From: Dipteris shenzhenensis
Lineage: Eukaryota > Polypodiophyta > Polypodiopsida > Gleicheniales
Assembly: GCA_047967505.1 (NCBI GenBank)
Contig: CM106541.1
DNA: 64,000 nucleotides
Direction: 5' to 3' (one strand)
Shown: positions 10,040-19,990 of the stretch, one piece after another
Layout of the letters: each line of letters opens with the position of its first letter
How positions within the stretch are numbered: position 1 is the stretch's first letter
Position numbers and translations under genes: made by a program
Notes under the pieces: generated by a model
Told to the model about the DNA's origin: nothing
Databases searched by the model: none
What the model saw: only the letters and a program-made list of their open reading frames with translations

Positions 10040-12996
10040 TTAATGAAGATTTAGTTGTAGGTCTGGCTTATCTTTTCAGCAGCACAGATGAGACCTTCTG
10101 AAAGCTGTTTTTTTAGAGAGCAAGTCTTTGATTGGTTTTCCCCCCGCCTAGGAGGTCCTTTTCTTAAGTGAAGTTTCCAAATACAAGAATGAGCCTGATC
10201 GTGAATGTGAAAGTGGACTGACTTGAGGTACCCACTAACTAAGCAATATTTTATGTCTCGTAAAATATCCAAGCCATGAATGAGCCTGTGGGACCTATGG
10301 CTCCTAAGCTGCTCTCGAGTCCTCAGAGACTGCATTTTTAATCTCCTCTATCATGGTGGTTTGGGATCCTCTAAATCCTCAAACTCTTCGTTTCCATGCA
10401 AGTGGGGGAAACTCCATGAAAGAAAAACGGTCTCCCACTATGCTGGCCACCATTTGAGAAAAACCTCCTCGGGAGAGATCGGGTCTTTGCCTAATGGTAT
10501 CTCCAGATGCCGACCTGATAAGTTCGTTGAAACAGGTTGGTGGCCACTACTCTACATGCCAAGGATAGTTTGGCTGAGCTCCAATGCAAGAGCTTCCTCC
10601 AAACTGCTGCTCAAACGTGATATCCAGCCCTACATGACATCCTAGGTATAGCACTGCAGTCTATCTAGGCACTCAAGTAAAATTTTTGTGTGGTCTCCAG
10701 TTTGGGTGTGGTGAATCACTCACCCAATTATGTAGGACTTGCGCCTGTCAATAAGAGCTCCCGAGGCAAGGCTAAATGCCTCCATGGCTGTAAGATTCAT
10801 CAAGATACATTGTCATATCATCTACAAACTCTACATTCCAAAGCTGCAATGAGCATCGTGATGCCACGAATAGTCATGCCTCTGTGTCTCAAAAAACTGC
10901 TCATAGCCTCTGCAATAAGTAGAAAAAGCAGAGGCGCTGAGGGACACCACTATCTCACTGATCTGGCTAATGAACTCTGTCCCCTCCGGCTCCCCTAACT
11001 AAAACTTGGCTATGTCTTGAGGAGTAGAGAGCTGACACCCCTACTATCCACTGTTTTGGGAAGCCTATCCTGTCCACAGTCCCCTCAAGAAAATGCCATC
11101 CACCCTTTCATAGGCCTTCTCAAAATCAAGAAGTAAAACCAATAAATCCTCATAGCGAATCCGTGCCAACACTGTGGTCTCCCAAAAAGTAAAATGGTAT
11201 CTAAAATGCTCCTGTCCCATACAGAGTCTGTTTGGGTGGGCTGAATAATGTCAGGTAAGAAGGGGGCAAGTCTCAGGCTGATGGCCTTAGCTAGGACCCT
11301 GTAAGCAGATCCAACCAAGGTAATGGGCCTCCACTGTGAAATCTCAAGCTTGTCTCTGCTGCCCTTCCCATCTGAAAGTCTGTTTGGCATGTCCCAGGTC
11401 TCCATGATGTTTTGAAAAGTTATGAGAAGCCTAGCTCATAAAGCTCCCAATGAGATTTAAGAATAGATGAGCGGTAAGCCATCCTCTCCTGGACACTTGC
11501 CTTTTTGCATAGCTATAATTGCTCTCTTGAGCTCATCGGTAGTGAAAGGCCTTATAAGACTAGTACTCATCTCCTCCATGAGCACTCTCCTCGTACTCCT
11601 CCAAACCCCTCCCTGGCTGCCCAGTATCCGTCTCGTGAAGAAGTGCCAAGCAACGATCTATAGGAGTCCACGGCCTTATGTCTCACATCTTGTGGGCAAG
11701 CTGCAATGGTTCCATCTGGTGTCCTCAATATCCTAATGTGCTGCCTTGAATGTCTGGGGCCTGTAGTCTAAAAGTAGTCTCTGGTAACGGGGTCTCTACT
11801 CCTTTTGAGTCCACAATACAGCCCTAGCATGAAATCAATACTTTGATCTGGTGGTCTCTACTCTAGCAATCTGATCCTCTCCCCCACTCAAGGACTCCTT
11901 GACGCTGATGTCCTCTCCTCCAATCTCTGTAGGGCTACCAAGCTCGCACAAGAAGCCCTCTCTCTGTCCATAAAGTGCTCCTCTCCTGGTCTCGTCCTTA
12001 CGACAGTGGAGGAGTGCACTGATCTCCTGTAAGCAGTGGTCTAGATCCTGAGTTGTTGATCCTCTTTGAAAAGGTCTAAATTATCTCCATGATGGGCTCT
12101 CTAAGAGAAACCTCCTGGCATAAGAAGGAATCCTAATAGCTGAAGGATCCCCTCTCTGCTGCTCCAAAATAATGATCTGCCTGGGACAATGATCAGAGAA
12201 GGCAGTGATCAAAACAATGCTTGTCATCCGCCTCTGTTGCATGCCCACTCATCCACATAGGACTGGTCTAGCTTGAGAACCTACAAGCACCATGTGTCTG
12301 TCCCGTCTAGAGAAGAGGAGAGATCCTGGTGAGAAACCAAATTTAGCTAAATGTCTGGATCTTGTCCTCTCACATGGAAAATGAGCTCCTCCCAAGCTGC
12401 TTGCTCCTCTTCTCTTAGAATGTCTACCTCTCCTCCTCCCCTCCTGTCATGTGTAGTCTCTAGCATATTGAAGGCACTTTTGTAAACCAATGATCAGCTA
12501 TTGGAAGAGTCTGATGGATGATGGTCCGTAAGTCCATCCTGCATGCTGCTTCATTAGGGGCATAAAAATCCTACTATAACCTCAGCATAAAGGGATAGAA
12601 GTTCTACTATAAAAGATAGAAGTCCTGCACAGGGGCATCCTGCACAGGGGCATAAAAGGATAGAAGTGCTACTATAACCTCAACAATCCTCACTGTAATC
12701 GAGAGGGCTCAACCTGGCATAAAGATGCATCATGCCCTAATATTGTGCGGCATGTGTCCAAGGTAGGCTCCGCCACATAGATGCAAACTCCTCCCTACTG
12801 TGCTCCCTCTTCTACTGCAGGGATAGAGAATCCTCCCGCACCTAGTTGTATGTGACTTTGAAAACTGGTGCTCTTGTAGGAATAAGAAATCAATGTCCCC
12901 GCCCATCAAAACTCTGCGAAGCTCCATCTGATGATGCCCCTCCTTTGGTGAAAATGAGCAGCCTAGTCCCCTAACATTCCAAAATATGATTCTCAT
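10040..12996 (-). pseudogene. LINE family C ORF2 (endonuclease-reverse transcriptase), decayed
   Basis: This is an L1-type non-LTR retrotransposon ORF on the minus strand. It begins at 12996 with the APE endonuclease start MRIIFWNVRGLGC, followed by DIDFLFLQEHQF. Later pieces are RT motifs: SQWRPITLVGSAYRVLAKAISLRL (about 11340-11270), CPSAPLLFLLIAEAMSSF (about 10960-10900) and YLGCHVGLDI (about 10640). These match the same motifs in LINE-A, so the families are related. Many frameshifts and stops interrupt the frame, and no LINE 3' poly(A) is visible near 10040. The element is an old, non-functional insertion in the SCPL intron. Confidence 0.8.
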
Positions 12997-13059
12997 GGAC
13001 AGGGACTGGGTCTAAAAGATCTATGTGGCTCAGGGGCCATCTACTGCACATGTTGTCCA

Positions 13060-14585
13060 CAGCCATAAGAAGCCCTAGTATAAGACTCTACCTAAGTGGG
13101 GTCCTGGGGTTGGGTGGGGTGAAAATGGAAGGAACTACTGCCAGAGAAGGCCTCTCCCTCTCCATCTGACCTATGATCATCCTCATCATGTACAGCTAGG
13201 AGTCAGACTTGATTCCCTCTCGCCATCTGGGCTCTCCCCACATCCCTCCTCAGGGTCACACCCCTCCTTAGGAGAATTCTCTTGAGGGGTGTTTGTGACA
13301 AAGAATCTAGTTGAGCTGAGGGAATAATCTTGCACACTTTGGTCCCTGTAGTGCCTTGTGGCTCACTCCTGTGAGTCTAAGCCCCTCTCTCATGCCGATC
13401 TCGCTACCGGACTACATCTTGCACCAGTGCCTCAGTAGTCCGCTGTGCAAGGGGCGCCAGTCCATCTGAACAGTCATGTGCTGAGCCTAGCGATGTCTCC
13501 TCTTTACATATCTCCTTCTAGCCCCCTTCTCTCTGACTTTTTGTGTGGGTTTCTTTCTCATCACAAGGCCTCTGTTGTTGTCTGCGGTCCTTAGCCTGCT
13601 GTTGTTGCTGAAACCTCTACTGTCTTTGCTGCTGTCCTCCCTAGGAAGGGCTCTCTTGTGGAGCACCTCCCTGTCTCTCCTGATGTACTCGCACAAGACG
13701 AGTCTGTGTACTCCTGGTGCAAGCTGATGCATCTTGTTCCAACTGTCTACAAACAAAGCATTGGCTTGGAAGATCACTATACTTTACTACCTGCTGCAGG
13801 ATCTTTCCACCATGGGTGTCAGGATGTGTCCCAACTGTTTACAAGCGAAGCATTGGCTTGGAAGACCAAGATACTCTACCAGCTGCTATAGGATCTCTCC
13901 ACCACCATGGATATCAGGAAGTGAAATGAAGTGCGGTAGGTCCTCTATTCTGGTAACATGTGTGGCTACATGGATGGAAGGAACGGAGGGCTGATCCCCT
14001 CTAACCCCATCTGCAAAAGATGTGTCCCTCTCGATCACTTTATTGAAGCTGTACCCCATCTCGTGGATATGAAGCTAGGAAAGGACATATTGGCCATGTC
14101 GCGTGTCACAAAGCTGAGAAGTCCTGTCCCTGTACCCACTTGGTGAAAAAGCCAATGGCCGTGCACAGTTCAATATGAATCCTTGTAAGAACCTCCTCTA
14201 AATGCTCTAGTTTTCTGAACTGAATCTTATAGCATCCTTTTCCAAGGGGGAAAACTGAGATAATGCGGGCAATGGAACCTACCAAAGCTACTTGAAGAAC
14301 ACTCTTCAAAAGATCTAGAGCGGGTCAACACCGATCAAGTGACATGCCAATGAAGAAGCCTCCATGGCAGAAATTGTATCTCAAATGGATATAAGAGTTG
14401 CGGGGGAAATAAGAATACTGAGAACCGACCGAGCGGGTGGGGTTGAGAGGCTGCAGCGGAGTCCATGGTTTGAAGTAGACCTGGGTGAGTCTGGTTCTCT
14501 CTCCCCTACAAACCACCGATACCTATTGGGGATGTAGTCAAAGAAGAGGGAATGGATGCCATGATGGGATCTGCAGCGCAAGTAC
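13060..14585 (-). pseudogene. LINE family C ORF1 (nucleic-acid binding), decayed
   Basis: It lies just upstream of the family C ORF2 on the minus strand. The piece 14309-14106 reads VALVGSIARIISVFPLGKGCYKIQF, resembling the N-terminal domain of plant LINE ORF1 proteins (DUF4283-like). Further on, two zinc-knuckle-like segments occur, CFVCRQLEQDA (about 13750) and CFACKQLGHI (about 13850). They sit in a tandem duplication of about 96 bp (13740-13835 and 13836-13920). Multiple frame breaks are present. The ORF1 identity rests on position and the knuckles. Confidence 0.6.
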
Positions 14586-14603
14586 CCTTTACTAGTGAAG
14601 GCT

Positions 14604-14752
14604 CCTCTTCTCTTTGATTGTCTACCTCTCCTCCTCCCCTCCTGTCAAGTGTAGTCTCTAGCATATTGAAGTCACCTTTGATAAACCAATGATCAGCGAT
14701 TGGAAGAGTTTGACGGATGATGGTCCATAAGTCCGACCGTCCTTCATGCTGC
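14604..14752 (-). mobile_element. Second copy of a LINE-C endonuclease segment
   Basis: This block is a diverged direct repeat of 12399-12546: shared phrases include GTCTACCTCTCCTCCTCCCC and AACCAATGATCAGC. It therefore derives from another LINE-C copy. It stops exactly where the copia LTR begins (TGTTGGAA at 14753), so the copia element probably inserted into it. Confidence 0.75.
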
Positions 14753-15001
14753 TGTTGGAATTATCGCCATAATTCATGGCAATGACCACGGTATGACCAA
14801 TAAGTGGGTTAGGGGCACTTTTTCCTCATTAGAGGTTTTTTCCCCTAACCACAATTAGGACCCCTAACTACAGTTAGTAGTTAGGATAAGGTTTTGTCAC
14901 TAAGACAAAACCTTAGGCTTGCTTCTTGTTTTCCTTATCCCTTTCAATACATTTGTATAGTTTGCTCTCTTGCTCTCTTGCTTTCATCTCCATCTCCTTC
15001 A
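14753..15001 (+). mobile_element. 5' LTR of copia element (about 249 bp)
   Basis: It starts TGTTGGAATT and ends CTCCTTCA two bases before a primer-binding site, as expected for Ty1/copia. No second LTR copy is found because the element is truncated at 19051. The LTR contains a short inverted pair around AAGGTTTTGTC-actaa-GACAAAACCTT (about 14888-14914), which could form a stem-loop. Confidence 0.8.
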
Positions 15002-15003
15002 TT

Positions 15004-15016
15004 TGGTATTAGAGCA
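15004..15016 (+). promoter_or_regulatory. Primer-binding site, initiator tRNA-Met type
   Basis: TGGTATTAGAGCA differs by one transition within TGGTATCAGAGC, the complement of the plant initiator tRNA-Met 3' end. It begins two bases after the LTR end. Confidence 0.8.
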
Positions 15017-15084
15017 GGCAGCTCTTGGACTAGCACTCTTGCCCTTTTCAGCCCGCCATCATCTTCGTTTGCTTCAGCCTCCCG

Positions 15085-15430
15085 TCCCGTACAGCTCCCG
15101 TCCATACGTACGCTGCACGGTCTACCAAGTTGCTTCGTTTGTACGCCACACATCCGTACAAGCTCCGTCCGTACAAGCGCCTGCACCTGCTGTACAGAAA
15201 TCCCATCACATCCCCATACAACCCGTACATACAGTATGGACTGGTTCGTACAAGCAGCGTCAGCTATACCGCACAATCATACGACTGTTTTCATACAGAG
15301 CCGTACAGTGTACTTGCACCGACCTGGATCAGTTCCGTACAGCCCCTGCTATACGCCTGCACTCGTCTGTACACCCATTCGTACCTTCTGTGCTCTCGTC
15401 TGTATAGTGTCCGTACAACGTACGGTTGCC
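15085..15430 (+). promoter_or_regulatory. Cluster of CCGTACA motifs in the copia leader
   Basis: About eight CGTACA and several CGTACG/CGTACC words occur within roughly 350 bp of the untranslated leader. Two of them read TCCGTACAAGC. GTAC is the core recognised by plant SBP-box (SPL) transcription factors, with CGTACAA as the usual extended form. The density is far above chance for a 6-mer. A regulatory role is inference. Confidence 0.55.
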
Positions 15431-16037
15431 CACACGTAGGAGCTTGCATTTGGTATTGCACAGGCGCCCACACGTAGCAACTCTTACAATTGGTATTGCA
15501 TAGGCATCTTCAGCTTCGTGCATTGCACAGGTGCCTTGCACTAGTTCTTTTTGCAGGTGAAATTTGCAGGAACAGTGTGGGATTGGATGCCATTTTAGCA
15601 AGAAATTGCTATAGTTTTGTGAGCCACTGCTAAGCTATTTTTTGGGGGCAGAAGTATTTTGCATTTGGGACAGTGTTTGGCATTGCTTTGAGCCAATTTT
15701 TGGCTGAGCATGAAGCAATTTTTGGGGGTAGATTTCAGCAATGGGCATTTTGTGCAATTTGGGGCTTTTCGTGGATTTCGCCCCAATTGTGGTTCAATTT
15801 CACCCTGCAATTTAGGGCTTTTGTGTTGGACACTCTTTTTGTAGGATTTGGGGTTTTGGGCCAGTTTGCAAGAGTTTTGCAGGCACATTTGGCAGAGTTG
15901 GTGAAGAATTTATGCTTTTGGGCTGATGCATTTTAAGCCATTGATTGGCTAAGTCAGTGAGCATTTTGAGGCTGCTCATTATCCCAGGAAGGGATATTTC
16001 TTGTCACGTGTGCTGCATTTTGTTTTCTTTGGCAGTT

Positions 16038-19000
16038 ATGGCTTAGAACAATCCCAATCAAGTGTTTGGCGTCCTCACACAGGAGGATAAGTTGGATGGT
16101 ACCAATTACTCTTTATGGAGTTTTATGGTACACAATCTTTTAGTTGGCAAACATTTGTGGGATTATGTCACTGGGGATGAGACACTGCCAGAGAATGTGG
16201 TTGCGCCTACCAGTCCTCCTCAACAAGGTGGAGGAAGGGGTATAGACAAGCTCAGGGTGCAGGACACAAGTAGGTGCTGTAGTTGTGCTCTCTGCAGTGG
16301 TGCCTCCCACACAGGAACAGAAAATGGGATTCACGCGATGCACAAGCACTTTCAGTACTCTCTCTTTCTATCAAAAGGCTTATTATTCCGCACATTCGGT
16401 CATGCAAGACCTCAAAGGCAGCTTGGGATATTTTGGAGAGTATGTTTGCAGCCCACAATGATGCCAGGGTCTCTTTCCAGAAGAGAGAGTTGACCATTTG
16501 TCTGAGCGCCTCACCAAACTTCAGGATTTGCGAGAGCAATTGTTGAATATTGATGAGATTATTCTAGATTCAGAGATGGTTACTACCACTTTGAATTCTC
16601 TTCCTGAGTCTTATCTCTTGGTTTTCACCCTCATTGAACTTGTGTTTGAGGGGGGGTGGCAACCCTCTCACCTTTCATGAGTTGATAGGGCTTTTGTTGC
16701 AGGAAGGGCATGGCTTAACGGGCTGGTGAGCATGCCATGCTTTCGGAATTTAAGACCAAAGGGAAGGGGAGCATAAGCAGCATGCAAATCAGCCTACACA
16801 TCAGCATAAAGCTGCTTCTGGACAGCCTTCTCACAAGGCTAAGAATGATGCAAAGAAGCCCAAGAGAAAGGGCGTTTGTCATTATTGTAAGAAGCCAAGC
16901 CACTACATAGAGAATGGCAAGAAAAGAATTGCCAAGGAAAAGAAAAAGGATTCAAGCATGGCTGTCATAGATTCAGCTCCTCATGCACATGATGGTGGTG
17001 ATGCTACAGCCACATCTGAGGATGACTCTTATGCTTTTTTGACTTGCAGTTATGATCCTTCTAAGGATGCATGCACTTTCAATGTCAATGAGACATTGAA
17101 TAATTGGTATTTTGATAGTGGTGCCACCAAACATATCACTTTCAGGAAGTGTTTGTTTGATTCTCTGGATCCATCACCTACTGGAAAAAGGGTATCTTGT
17201 GCAAATGATTCTTCTTATTCAGTTCGTGGTATTGGTGAGATTGTACTTACAGCCACAAATGGCACAAATTTCAGAATTCATGATATGCTTTATGTACCTG
17301 GAATCAAGAAGAATTTGCTTTCAGTGTCCTCTCTTAATAAAATAGGATTTCAGGTTGTCTTTGAAGATGACAAGTGTGTAGTTCGAGATAGAGAAGATGA
17401 TTATGTCTTGAGACTATCTGGCATACTTTTTCGTGGTCTTTTTCAGCTTGATATTTTTGAGAAAAGACAAGATAATGCACTTGTAGTTTCTACTTCCACT
17501 GTTGCTATGCAGAATGCGGAGTTATCGCATGCCAAATATGGGCATATGAGTTATGGCAGCTTGATGACACTTCAAAAACATGCTATGGTTGATGCTTTGC
17601 CTCCCTTGGAGTCACCTCCCCCTCATGCCTGTGAAGGATGCATACTTGGGAAAATTCATAGGTTTCTATTGTGAAGGATGCATACTTGGGAAGATGCATA
17701 GGTTTCTATTCAAAAAGGATGGTGTAGTAAGAACTGTTTGGAAATTACAGCTCATTCATAGTGTTGTCTGCGGTCCCATGAGGACTCCTGCATTGGATGG
17801 TTATCTCTATTATGCCACATTTATTGATGACTACTCAAACTTGGGTCTATGGTTTAAGCATTTTCGACACTTCGTGGCAGGTTGAGAATGAAACAGGACT
17901 TACAGTTCAGATTCTATGCACAGGTAGAGTGGGAGTATATGTCTCATGAATTTGAGGCTTATTTGAAAGAGAAAGGCATCACACATCAGCTTACAGTGAG
18001 GCTCACCCCTCAGCAAAATGGCAAAGCTGAGTGAAAGAATAGAACTCTAATGGAGTGGACAGATGCATGCTAACATGCAAAAAGTTGCCTCACAGGTTTT
18101 GGCTCATGTGTGCCAACTATGTTTTGAATCAGGCTCCCACTAAGGCTTTGAAAACAATGACTCCTTATGAAGTTTGGCATGGGAGAAAGCCTTCAATGGA
18201 ACATTTTCGTGTCTTTGGATGTGTTACATATGCTCATGTGCCTGTTGAGTTTTGACATACGCTGTCAGACAAGGCACTTAAATGCATATTTGTTGGGTAT
18301 AGTGCAGAGAGCAAAGGTTACCATCTCTACAATCTTGCTACACACAAGATTTTTGTCAGCAAAGATGTAATCTTTTCAAAAAATTCAGCACATGCACAAG
18401 CTGAATTTAATGTGCTAGCTTCTTCTACATCAGTTTATGTTTTTGAGGGATTACTACCCATTGCTTTGGGTTCCGCATCTAACATCCCTGCTGAAAATCA
18501 GCATTTACAGCAAGCTCCTCCTGTTCCACATGCCCCAATTCAGCCACCGGCTGATTTAGTTCCTCAACAGGCAGTGGAAGATGTTGTCAAGCAAGAAATT
18601 ACAGAAATACACGCAGCCAAAACTGTTCCGAATTGGCTGCTCCAAACTCCGGGAGTGTAGACTTGATGCTCCTTTGCCTGGTAGAACTCACAATGCAGAA
18701 AGGCACAAAGGGGGGGCTCTTTCTATTGAATCCACTTATGCAGGTACTCTTCTTGATGAGGAAGAGCCTGATACTTTTGAAGAAGCCAAGGACAATGTGC
18801 ATTGGATGCATACCATGCAAGATGAGTTGCACTCTATTGAGAAAAATCATACCTGGAATCTTGTGGATTTGCCACCTGGAAAGAATGCCATAGGTACCAG
18901 ATGGGTTTTCAAAGTAAAAAGAAAGTTAGATGGGTCCATTGACAGGTACAAGGCCCGGCTGGTTGCAAACGGCTATGCTCAGAAGAAGGGCATCGATTAT

Positions 19001-19051
19001 GAGGAGACATTTACTCCTACTTCCAGGGTGACCACTATCAGATCAGTTATT
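16038..19051 (+). pseudogene. Ty1/copia gag-pol polyprotein, broken and 3'-truncated
   Basis: The order is standard for copia. Gag has LDGTNYSLWSFMVHNLLVGKHLW (about 16091), then a knuckle GVCHYCKKPSHYIENGK (about 16875), where the final knuckle Cys is Gly. Protease has WYFDSGATKHITF (about 17107), and the integrase zinc region has HAKYGHMSYGSL...CEGCILGK (about 17530-17650). Integrase core pieces include DDYSNLG, and RT is present as WVFKVKRKLDGSIDRYKARLVA...GIDYEETFTP (about 18900-19020). The gag ATG at 16038 is followed two codons later by TAG. A 40-bp tandem duplication in integrase (17631-17670/17671-17710) shifts the frame, and many other stops exist. Sequence ends inside RT at 19051, where a minus-strand LINE-A fragment begins; the RT active site, RNase H and 3' LTR are lost. 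Confidence 0.9.
17631..17710 (+). repeat. 40-bp tandem duplication in copia integrase
   Basis: Two adjacent units starting GTGAAGGATGCATACTTGGG and ending GGTTTCTATT differ at two positions. Because 40 is not a multiple of three, the duplication breaks the integrase frame. Confidence 0.95.
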
Positions 19052-19505
19052 ACTAGTATCTGTAGGCCTCTTCCGCTCTTCCTTCTGAAGGGCAGCCAAC
19101 TGCTTCTCTCGCCTGAGGATCTCACCTCTCTTGATACGAGCAACTGAATGATAAAATAACTAATATCTGAGAGGGCTGCAGCTATATCTGACGGGGAAAG
19201 CTGCCCATCGTGCATGTGAGATACCCAAGTCCGCAACACTGCCTCTGTGAGACTCTCCTCTGCGTAGAAGGCATTTGGAATCCTAATACTGGCAGGGCAA
19301 CTCCTCACATGAGGATCTGAAACAAACAGAACAACTGGAAAGTGATGTGAAGTGGACATCCCAAGTGTAATGCATACTATCCTACCTCTGTCTAGAGCCC
19401 AATCATCCACATAAAATCTGTCAATCTGTGCGTGGATAGGAATCTACAACCTCCTATTCGACCAAGAAAATAGGAGTAATTGTGGCTGAGTGTGGAAGGC
19501 ATCAT
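19052..19505 (-). pseudogene. LINE-A endonuclease C-terminal fragment, truncated at both ends
   Basis: The minus strand reads MDDWALDRG, then HHFPVVLFVSDPHVR, RIPNAFYAEESLTEAVLRTWVSH, closely parallel to residues about 218-300 of the LINE-A2 ORF2 (DDWALDRG...DHFPVVLAISEPHLRG). It joins copia RT at 19051 across the short shared word CTGTAGGCCTCTTCC-like sequence, and chromovirus LTR at about 19510. With neither end a natural LINE terminus, it came in by rearrangement rather than by simple retrotransposition. Confidence 0.8.
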
Positions 19506-19509
19506 CATG

Positions 19510-19978
19510 TTATGCATCTTGATACGCGAAAATCTGGTACGTCTCTGTTTTTCTCCAATCACGGGCATAGGTACATCGATTATCCTCCCAGCCAACCTCG
19601 GTGGATGCAAGCTCTCAGAAAAAATCAACTGTTACGTGAAAGCTCTTGCTTACAAAATTCCACCAAGCCCCAAAATTCCCTAGATGGATCTAGTATGCCA
19701 CATGTCTTCATTCTAGGGTCCCTCCTTAACGCATCATTTACCCCTCTCTTGGGATATCATTGAAACCATTTGCCCCTAGGCACATTTAATGCATTTAGGT
19801 CGCTTTAGCCTTAGATCCACCTAGTCTAGTGCCATGTCACCCTTACCAAGGACCTTGACCTGTTTCCTTTTTTATCATTTACATGAAGCCCAAAGAGATA
19901 TAATACAAACATTGATCCTTTAAAGGAAAATGTTAACTGACCCTTCCGAGGCCATGTTACCTCAACTTGAGCGTAACA
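19510..19978 (-). mobile_element. 3' LTR of chromovirus copy G2
   Basis: On the minus strand it starts TGTTACGC at 19978, straight after a polypurine tract. It is similar over most of its length to the LTR at 62.83-63.30 kb (shared phrases such as CTTGGGATATCAT/CTTGGGGCACATT, GGACCTTGACC/GGACCTTGGCA). The low-coordinate end is approximate because the LINE-A fragment abuts it. Confidence 0.65.
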
Positions 19979-19990
19979 TTCCTTCCCTCT
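19979..19990 (-). promoter_or_regulatory. Polypurine tract of G2
   Basis: Minus-strand AGAGGGAAGGAA lies between the pol stop codon (19991-19993) and the LTR start. The identical tract is at 57922-57933 in copy G3, supporting the element boundaries. Confidence 0.8.

Noticed and set aside
15004-15016. Part of a tRNA gene
   Set aside because: Only the primer-binding complement is present; no cloverleaf follows on either strand.
14970-15477. Overlapping frames in the copia leader (for example 14894-15439)
   Set aside because: They begin inside the LTR and run through the CCGTAC cluster; no copia protein starts there, and gag is at 16038.
16140-16349. Minus-strand frames opposite copia gag
   Set aside because: Shadows of gag; the plus strand carries the recognisable LDGTNYSLW motif.
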